Source: Acidobacteriota bacterium
Lineage (GTDB): Bacteria; Acidobacteriota; UBA890
Reading direction: 5' to 3'
Assembly: GCA_022563115.1 (NCBI GenBank)
Contig: JADFNY010000263.1
Coordinates: 1-5,794 of the forward strand
Length of the DNA stretch: 5,794 nucleotides
The notes below the pieces were generated by a model. The model was not told the origin of the DNA and did no database searches. It worked only from the letters and a program-made list of their open reading frames with translations. This document shows positions 1 through 3,498 of this stretch, piece after piece. Both the position numbers and the translations under genes were made by a program. The stretch's first letter is position 1; the number at the start of each line of letters is the position of its first letter.

Positions 1-46
1 GTGGCGCGCAACCAAAAATCGCTGCCCTTCCGGCGCCACCCGCCGG

Positions 47-82
47 TTCGCAGCGCTCTCGAAGCCGCAGTACATTGCCCCG
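47..82 (+). promoter_or_regulatory. Leaderless-type promoter upstream of the aminotransferase relic
   Basis: TACATT at 71-76 matches the TANNNT form of a -10 box. Exactly six bases (GCCCCG) separate it from the ATG at 83, so transcription would begin at or beside the start codon. TTCGCA at 47-52 is a 4-of-6 match to a -35 box with an 18-nt spacer. No Shine-Dalgarno lies before the ATG. The same geometry recurs before ada in this window. The promoter therefore seems to survive in front of a gene that is no longer functional. Bases 1-46 show no gene; a 7-bp arm at 1-7 can pair with 33-39. Confidence 0.45.
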
Positions 83-458
83 ATGCCCGACGACTCGGTC
101 GATCGTAGTTCGCCGCGCGGCGCCTTCCGCGAAGTTCCCTACATGGGGGTGATTTTCGTTGTTGACGAGGCCCACAAGCGCGGCTTCTGGAACGGCCATC
201 CCGACTGGAGCAACCTCGGCCAGGGTTAGCCGGAGGTCGGACCGTACGAGGGAGCTCCACCTCGAATCGAGGAGGTCTGAATCCGCCCCGAAGATCACGC
301 CTACGGGCGCCTCGAAGGCATCGACAAGCTCCGTGAGGCAGTGGCGGCACACTACAACCGCCTCTACCGGCGCCGCATGCCTTCGCAGTATTCAGCCGAC
401 AACGTCGCCCTCGCCAACGGCGGCCGCCTGGCGCTGAGCCGTGCGATGGCGGCGCGGC
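83..458 (+). pseudogene. Class I/II PLP-dependent aminotransferase, 5' fragment with two nonsense mutations
   Basis: Reading one uninterrupted frame from ATG 83 gives an aminotransferase N-terminus: a PYMGVIFVVDEAH segment, then WSNLGQG, PEVGPYEGAPPRIEEV, an IRPEDHAYGRLEGIDKLREAV block and YNRLYRRRMPSQYSADNVA followed by NGGRLALSRAMAA. In fold-type I aminotransferases such segments form the N-terminal arm, the G-x-P substrate loop, and the G-x-x-x-LR-A and GG-x-A-L cofactor-side elements. TAG at 227-229 sits where this family usually has Gln (GQGQPE), and TGA at 281-283 sits where Arg is expected. The frame stays aligned across both stops without a shift. Homology ends near 458, where the sequence runs into the 3' end of the convergent padR gene. 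About 125 codons remain of an expected 400 or more, and the catalytic lysine region is absent. The exact aminotransferase subfamily cannot be named. It is a relic, not an expressed enzyme. Confidence 0.82.
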
Positions 459-782
459 TCATTTCGTCTCCAGCTTGAGGCCGTCCCAGAGCTGATCGAG
501 CACCACCCGTGACTGCTCGAGCGCCTCCCGACCCTTGCCAGCGAGCTTGAAGTATCGCTTGGCGCGCCCGCCACGGGTCGGCGAGGGCTCACCCATCCAG
601 GACCTCACGAAGCCCTTCTTCTCGAGGCGCGAGAGGGTCACGTAGACAGCCGGGATCGATACCGAACGGCCGATGGTCCGGAGGATCTCGTCGTAGATCG
701 ACACCGCATAGGCTTCGTCTCTTGCCCGCGCCATCGCCAGCAAGACGATCTGCTCGAACTCACCCAGAAAATTGCGCCCCAC
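459..782 (-). CDS. PadR-family winged-helix transcriptional regulator
   Basis: A 107-residue protein with the compact single-domain PadR architecture. The N-terminal helix carries LGEFEQIVLLAMARARDEAY (residues 6-25), followed by a helix ending DEILRTIGRSVSI. The recognition helix region is AVYVTLSRLEKKGFVRS (45-61), the family's hallmark Y-x-TL-x-RLE-x-KG. The wing is GEPSPTRGGRAKRYFKL (64-80), and a C-terminal dimerisation helix runs to the end. PadR proteins are usually ligand-responsive repressors that bind a palindrome in their own promoter. I chose GTG at 780-782 because GGAGGA lies five bases upstream of it. A TTG at 801-803 would add seven residues (MNKWRRG) that fall across the Shine-Dalgarno. 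The gene is divergent from the RNA methyltransferase and convergent with the aminotransferase relic. The paired transporter or permease often found beside PadR genes is not in the window, so its target and ligand are unknown. Confidence 0.9.
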   Translation of the reverse strand: MGRNFLGEFEQIVLLAMARARDEAYAVSIYDEILRTIGRSVSIPAVYVTLSRLEKKGFVRSWMGEPSPTRGGRAKRYFKLAGKGREALEQSRVVLDQLWDGLKLETK

Positions 783-787
783 GCCTC

Positions 788-793
788 TCCTCC
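788..793 (-). promoter_or_regulatory. Strong Shine-Dalgarno that sets the padR start
   Basis: On the minus strand GGAGGA is followed by GAGGC and then GTG at 782-780, an ideal five-base spacing. It would lie inside the coding region if the upstream TTG were used, so it argues for the GTG start. Confidence 0.7.
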
Positions 794-802
794 ATTTATT
801 CA

Positions 803-841
803 ATACTCGTTAGGTAAATATTACCCTAACAACTTAGAGTA
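803..841. promoter_or_regulatory. Divergent padR/methyltransferase regulatory region with nested inverted repeats (candidate PadR operator)
   Basis: This is an AT-rich island in otherwise GC-rich DNA. An inner imperfect palindrome has TTAGG at 810-814 and CCTAA at 825-829 around TAAATATTAC. An outer pair, TACTC at 804-808 and GAGTA at 837-841, encloses it; the two pairs are not perfectly concentric. On the minus strand TTGTTA (832-827, 4 of 6 to a -35 box) and GAGTAT (808-803, 3 of 6 to a -10 box) are 18 nt apart, so the inner palindrome fills the spacer of a plausible padR promoter. That is where a repressor would block RNA polymerase. On the plus strand TAGAGT (835-840) or TAAATA (840-845) could serve as a -10 element for the methyltransferase. 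Autoregulation by PadR is inferred from family behaviour. Confidence 0.5.
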
Positions 842-950
842 AATACGGGCCGTGGACAACAAAGGTCTCATTGGAATCGCGCTACCATTCCCCGGCCGTG
901 GCTGTGAGCGTTGGCCCACCGAGTGGTCGACGCCCTACCGGGGATCGCCC

Positions 951-1787
951 ATGTCGCTGAGCAAAGCCCGAAGCCGGCTCCTCCAGAGGCTGCAGCACCG
1001 CAACCAGCGTGAGCGCGAGGGGTGCTTTGTGGTCGAAGGAATCCGCGCCGCCGCGGCCGCCCTCGAGGCCGGAGCCAACGCTCGGTTCGCCGTCACCTCG
1101 TCGCGCCTGGTGACGCTCGATCGCGATAACCGGCTAGCCGAGGGCCTCAGCCGGGCCCGCTTCGACGTGGTGGTGATCGACGACAAGGACTTCGCCGGGC
1201 TCGCCGATACGGTCACAGCGCAGGGGATCCTGCTGGTGTGCGACGAACCCGCCGCTACGCTTGAGTCTCTGCTGACCGGCGACGAGGAATCAGAGCCCGC
1301 CGCGGCGGACAGCGGCGCCGGCGCCGGAATCTTGGTGGCCGACGCGATCCAGGATCCCGCCAACCTCGGCAGCATGATCCGAACCGGCGCTGCGTTCGGC
1401 CTCGAAGGCCTGATCGCGCTCGACGGAACCGTGGATCCTTGGAACGCAAAGGTGGTGCGCGGCAGCGCGGGGGGCTGCTTCCGGATGAACATCGTCAGCG
1501 CAACGGCGGAGGAATTCCTCGACTGGGTCCGCAATCGGCGTGTCACGCTGCTGGCGGCCGAAGCCGACGGCCGCGACATTGCCGCAGCGAGCTTCTCGAC
1601 GCCCTGGGCCCTGGTGGTCGGCAACGAAGGCGCCGGTATCCGCGCCGAGCTTCGTGACGCGGCGCACGAATCGGTCGGCGTGCCGATACGAGCAGAGGCC
1701 GAGTCGCTGAACGCCGGGGTGGCGGCCGCGATCCTCTGCTACGAGCTGTCCCGTGCTCCGGCGCAGCGGCGACTACCGCCGGTGTAG
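951..1787 (+). CDS. TrmH/SpoU-family RNA 2'-O-ribose methyltransferase (SPOUT class)
   Basis: A 278-residue SAM-dependent enzyme predicted to methylate the 2'-OH of a nucleotide in rRNA or tRNA. The N-terminal substrate-binding domain (about 1-105) opens with SKARSRLLQRLQHRNQREREG and FVVEGIR, as in MRM3/RlmB-like proteins. A Gly/Ala/acidic linker (about 109-126) leads to the knotted catalytic domain. Motif 1 is QDPANLGSMIRTGAAFG (134-150, with Asn138 and the likely catalytic Arg144). Motif 2 is ALVVGNEGAGI (220-230). Motif 3 is VGVPIRAEAESLNAGVAAAI (242-261). ATG 951 is preferred because the family pattern begins there. An in-frame GTG at 852 would add 33 residues, but those codons (AAA, GGT, ATT, CTA, CCA, CGT, TGT) lack the strong G/C third-position bias of the body. 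No good Shine-Dalgarno precedes either start. The target nucleotide cannot be told from sequence, so no symbol is given. Confidence 0.9.
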   Translation: MSLSKARSRLLQRLQHRNQREREGCFVVEGIRAAAAALEAGANARFAVTSSRLVTLDRDNRLAEGLSRARFDVVVIDDKDFAGLADTVTAQGILLVCDEPAATLESLLTGDEESEPAAADSGAGAGILVADAIQDPANLGSMIRTGAAFGLEGLIALDGTVDPWNAKVVRGSAGGCFRMNIVSATAEEFLDWVRNRRVTLLAAEADGRDIAAASFSTPWALVVGNEGAGIRAELRDAAHESVGVPIRAEAESLNAGVAAAILCYELSRAPAQRRLPPV

Positions 1788-1841
1788 GCTGCAAGCAACA
1801 GGCCGCCCGATTCGAGAAGGCACTCGCCCTCCGAGTCGGTA

Positions 1842-1869
1842 AAAGGGGCGCGAAGTATCGCGCCCCTTT
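1842..1869 (+). terminator. Rho-independent terminator after the RNA methyltransferase, probably bidirectional
   Basis: AAAGGGGCGCGA at 1842-1853 and TCGCGCCCCTTT at 1858-1869 form a perfect 12-bp stem with a four-base AGTA loop. It is followed by CTTATT, so the plus strand has a GC stem with a U-rich tail. The run AAAA at 1841-1844 provides UUUU for the opposite direction. It lies 54 nt after the methyltransferase stop. Confidence 0.9.
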
Positions 1870-1981
1870 CTTATTCGGCCTCTAGCAGGGTGCGAAAAAC
1901 TCGCGGGGCTGCCGTTACGGGCACCGTGGGGCGAGAAGCGAGGCGGCGCGGAGAATCCCGGCGCCGCGCGTGCCGGCGCGA

Positions 1982-2006
1982 GCGCCCCCCGTCCCTCGGC
2001 GGGCGC
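1982..2006 (+). other. GC-rich hairpin in the ada upstream region
   Basis: Arms 1982-1991 and 1997-2006 pair at nine of ten positions (one C-C mismatch) around a TCCCT loop. No U tract follows; the next bases are AAATTCG. It ends about 57 nt before the ada start. GCGCAAAT at 2004-2010 overlaps its 3' arm and resembles the GCGCAA core of the E. coli Ada-binding site, at a distance similar to that at the E. coli ada promoter. The rest of 1870-2050 shows no gene. The role of this hairpin is unknown. Confidence 0.35.
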
Positions 2007-2027
2007 AAATTCGCCGTCCGGTTTTCG

Positions 2028-2062
2028 GTGGAAGCAGAAGCTCAGGCCACTACACTGGCCCC
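2028..2062 (+). promoter_or_regulatory. Leaderless-type promoter of ada
   Basis: TACACT at 2051-2056 fits a -10 box and is followed by exactly six bases (GGCCCC) before ATG 2063, which places the predicted transcript start on the start codon. No Shine-Dalgarno is present. At the -35 position (about 2027-2033) there is only GGTGGAA, a poor match. A weak -35 element would suit a promoter that needs methylated Ada as activator, but that is inference. Confidence 0.5.
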
Positions 2063-3151
2063 ATGCAGACAACAACCCTTCCATCCAGCTCCGAGATGTA
2101 CCGGGCGCTGCTCGACCGGGACAGCTCGTACGAAAGCGTCTTCTACCTCGGCGTTCGTACGACCGGGATCTTCTGTCGCCCGACATGCGCGGCGAAGAAA
2201 CCGCTGCGCAAGAACGTCGAGTTCTTCTCCACCACCCGCGAGGCGTTGTTCGCCGGGTACCGACCCTGCCGCCGCTGCACGCCGATGCAGCCCGAAGGTT
2301 CCGCGCCCGCGTGGATCGAGGAGCTGGTCGCCGAGATCGAAACCGACCCAGCGCGACGCTGGAAAGACGCCGACCTCCGTGCCACCGGCCTCGACCCGAC
2401 GCGCGTTCGGCGCTGGTTCAAACACCACCACGGCATGACCTTTCATGCCTATCAACGCGCCCGCCGGCTGGGCCTGGCGTTGGGCCACATCCGCTATGGG
2501 GAAGACATCATGAACACCGCCTACGACCACGGTTACGAATCACTCAGTGGGTTCCGCGACGCGTTTGGCCATCTGTTCGGCGAGCCGCCCGGCAAGAGTC
2601 GCTCCACGACGCACGTCGTCGTCACCCGCGTGCTGACACCGCTCGGCCCGCTGGTTGCCGGCGCCACCGACGATGGCTTGTGCCTGCTCGAGTTCGCCGA
2701 CCGGCCGATGCTCGAGACCCAGATCAAGCGCCTGCGCAAGCACATGGATTGCGCCGTCACACCGGGCGACAACCCTCACATCGAACACATCCAGCAGGAG
2801 CTCACCGAGTACTTCGACGGCACGCGGACCGCGTTCAGCGTCCCGCTCGTCGTCCCCGGCACCGACTTCCAGCGTCGGGTCTGGGCGGCACTACAGCAGA
2901 TTCCCTACGGCGAGACCCGCAGCTACGAGGACATCGCCCGCGCCATCGACAACCCCAAGGCGGTGCGCGCCGTCGGCCGCGCCAACGGCGACAACCGGAT
3001 CCCGATCGTCATCCCATGCCACCGGGTGGTCCGTGCCGACGGAACACTGGGCGGCTACGGCGGCGAGCTGTGGCGCAAGCGTTTTCTGTTGGGGCTCGAG
3101 GGGCACACCGAGCTCGCGGTGAAGCAGGAGCAACTTCCTCTGGCGAACTGA
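2063..3151 (+). CDS. ada: Ada: bifunctional methylphosphotriester/O6-methylguanine-DNA methyltransferase and transcriptional activator
   Basis: A 362-residue protein with all three Ada modules. The N-terminal Ada metal-binding domain (about 10-75) has Cys38, Cys42, Cys69 and Cys72 in FCRPTC and CRRC, the same positions as the zinc ligands of E. coli Ada. There Cys38 takes the methyl group from phosphotriesters and switches on DNA binding. An AraC-type double helix-turn-helix follows (about 84-176, with WFKHHHGMTFHAYQRARR and the second HTH at AYDHGYESLSGFRDAFGHLFG). The C-terminal alkyltransferase domain (about 185-348) has FQRRVWAALQQIPYGETRSY, RAVGRANGDN and the suicide-acceptor site IPCHRVV at Cys319, then GTLGGYGGELWRKRFLL. 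Length matches E. coli Ada (354 aa). ATG 2063 is chosen from this alignment and the -10 geometry; the in-frame ATG at 1970 would add low-complexity Arg/Pro residues. The gene is single, and no alkA or alkB partner is adjacent. It is intact and expected to be self-inducing. Confidence 0.96.
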   Translation: MQTTTLPSSSEMYRALLDRDSSYESVFYLGVRTTGIFCRPTCAAKKPLRKNVEFFSTTREALFAGYRPCRRCTPMQPEGSAPAWIEELVAEIETDPARRWKDADLRATGLDPTRVRRWFKHHHGMTFHAYQRARRLGLALGHIRYGEDIMNTAYDHGYESLSGFRDAFGHLFGEPPGKSRSTTHVVVTRVLTPLGPLVAGATDDGLCLLEFADRPMLETQIKRLRKHMDCAVTPGDNPHIEHIQQELTEYFDGTRTAFSVPLVVPGTDFQRRVWAALQQIPYGETRSYEDIARAIDNPKAVRAVGRANGDNRIPIVIPCHRVVRADGTLGGYGGELWRKRFLLGLEGHTELAVKQEQLPLAN

Positions 3152-3168
3152 TCGGGGCTCTTCGATCA
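3149..3168 (+). terminator. Weak hairpin overlapping the ada stop codon
   Basis: TGATCG at 3149-3154, which contains the TGA stop, pairs perfectly with CGATCA at 3163-3168 around an eight-base loop. The six-base-pair stem is short and no U tract follows, so it is a poor intrinsic terminator. It is listed because no better terminator lies immediately after ada. Confidence 0.2.
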
Positions 3169-3225
3169 ACGGGAGCGAGTGCGAGGGTGCGCGATGACTG
3201 TGTTGCGCTTGATTTGTGTGCTCGA

Positions 3226-3241
3226 CGTACTGTTCAGTACG
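3226..3241. repeat. 16-bp near-perfect palindrome (candidate operator or inner hairpin)
   Basis: CGTACTG and CAGTACG are exact reverse complements separated by two T residues. As DNA it is a dyad of operator size; as RNA it gives a six-base-pair stem with a four-base loop. No cognate regulator is identifiable. It is nested inside the 3173-3295 inverted repeat. Confidence 0.5.
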
Positions 3242-3244
3242 CCT

Positions 3245-3264
3245 GCGCGCCCGAATCGGCGCGC
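3245..3264. repeat. GC-only hairpin nested in the ada downstream region
   Basis: GCGCGCC at 3245-3251 pairs with GGCGCGC at 3258-3264 around a CGAATC loop, giving a very stable seven-base-pair stem. It sits four bases after the 3226-3241 palindrome, so the two could form adjacent stems in a transcript. No U tract follows. Confidence 0.45.
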
Positions 3265-3295
3265 GCCTTGTCCTCACACGTCCTCGCACTCGCTC

Positions 3296-3435
3296 GCTAC
3301 GCCACGCGCCGAGAAGTTCGGGCCAGATCGCGCTCTGCGACGGGAGTTTGCGTCCGTACGCTGGAACGGACTCGTCTTCGGCGGTAGGGTTACGGCGCTG
3401 AAGTCATGTCCTCCCCCATCGTATGTGTAGCCGAG
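3296..3435. other. Intergenic DNA without a supported gene
   Basis: Together with the elements on either side this makes up the 347-bp gap from 3152 to 3498. The forward reading frame that crosses 3179-3430 has mixed third positions, no family resemblance and runs through hairpins, so I do not call it a gene. GTCCGT (3352-3357) and ACGGAC (3366-3371) form a minor hairpin. TATGTG near 3422 might be a -10 box for the peptidase gene, but the -35 match is weak, so no promoter is assigned with confidence. Confidence 0.5.
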
Positions 3436-3471
3436 GGTGCAGAAGACCCCCCGCCGGGGTCGTTCTGCACC
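3436..3471 (+). other. 15-bp hairpin upstream of the S9 peptidase gene
   Basis: GGTGCAGAA (3436-3444) pairs with TTCTGCACC (3463-3471). GACCCC (3445-3450) continues the stem with GGGGTC (3456-3461), leaving one bulged G at 3462 and a CCGCC loop. This is the strongest non-coding fold in the gap. It is followed by TTCCGCTT and not by a clean U run. It may be the 5' leader structure of the peptidase mRNA, protecting it or attenuating transcription, or an inefficient terminator for transcripts coming from ada. Its end is only 27 nt before the peptidase start. Confidence 0.6.
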
Positions 3472-3479
3472 TTCCGCTT

Positions 3480-3498
3480 ACACCTCGGAGGTGTCCCT
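3480..3498 (+). promoter_or_regulatory. Ribosome binding site of the S9 peptidase, inside a self-complementary hairpin
   Basis: GGAGGTG at 3487-3493 is a near-perfect Shine-Dalgarno, with five bases between it and GTG 3499; it fixes that start. The same bases belong to ACACCTCGGAGGTGT (3480-3494), whose halves are exact reverse complements about a central G. As RNA, ACACCT pairs with AGGTGT over a CGG loop, hiding the Shine-Dalgarno. Temperature-, protein- or coupling-dependent translation is possible but not demonstrated. Confidence 0.65.

Larger units (their letters stand above)
3173..3295. repeat. 14-bp perfect inverted repeat enclosing a structured non-coding segment
   Basis: GAGCGAGTGCGAGG at 3173-3186 is the exact reverse complement of CCTCGCACTCGCTC at 3282-3295. 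The 95 bp between them contains two further inverted repeats, at 3226-3241 and 3245-3264, so the RNA could fold as a closed multibranch structure. The segment lies 22 bp after ada. No target-site duplication is visible at the outer edges and no transposase is present. It could be a non-coding RNA, a dispersed intergenic repeat or MITE-like remnant, or a long-range terminator or attenuator. The sequence alone does not decide between these. Confidence 0.5.

Noticed and set aside
227..283. TAG and TGA in the aminotransferase as recoded sense codons (pyrrolysine, selenocysteine or an altered code)
   Set aside because: The methyltransferase ends in TAG, and ada and padR end in TGA, so both act as ordinary stops. 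The aminotransferase frame is also truncated at its 3' end, which fits a pseudogene better.
852..950. N-terminal extension of the RNA methyltransferase from GTG 852
   Set aside because: The extension lacks family similarity and the third-position G/C bias of the gene body. The family N-terminus begins at ATG 951. The start remains the least certain part of that gene, since a TAAATA box sits at leaderless spacing from GTG 852.
1970..2062. Upstream ATG start for ada
   Set aside because: It would add 31 Arg/Pro-rich residues. From ATG 2063 the four zinc cysteines fall at 38, 42, 69 and 72 as in E. coli Ada, and a -10 box lies directly before that start.
3173..3295. Complete insertion sequence or MITE
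   Set aside because: The inverted ends are 14 bp, but no target-site duplication is visible and no transposase is present. Without other copies it cannot be called mobile.
3179..3430. Short forward frame of about 80 codons between ada and the peptidase
   Set aside because: No recognisable family, no third-position bias, no Shine-Dalgarno, and it crosses several hairpins. A genuine small protein is not excluded but is unsupported.
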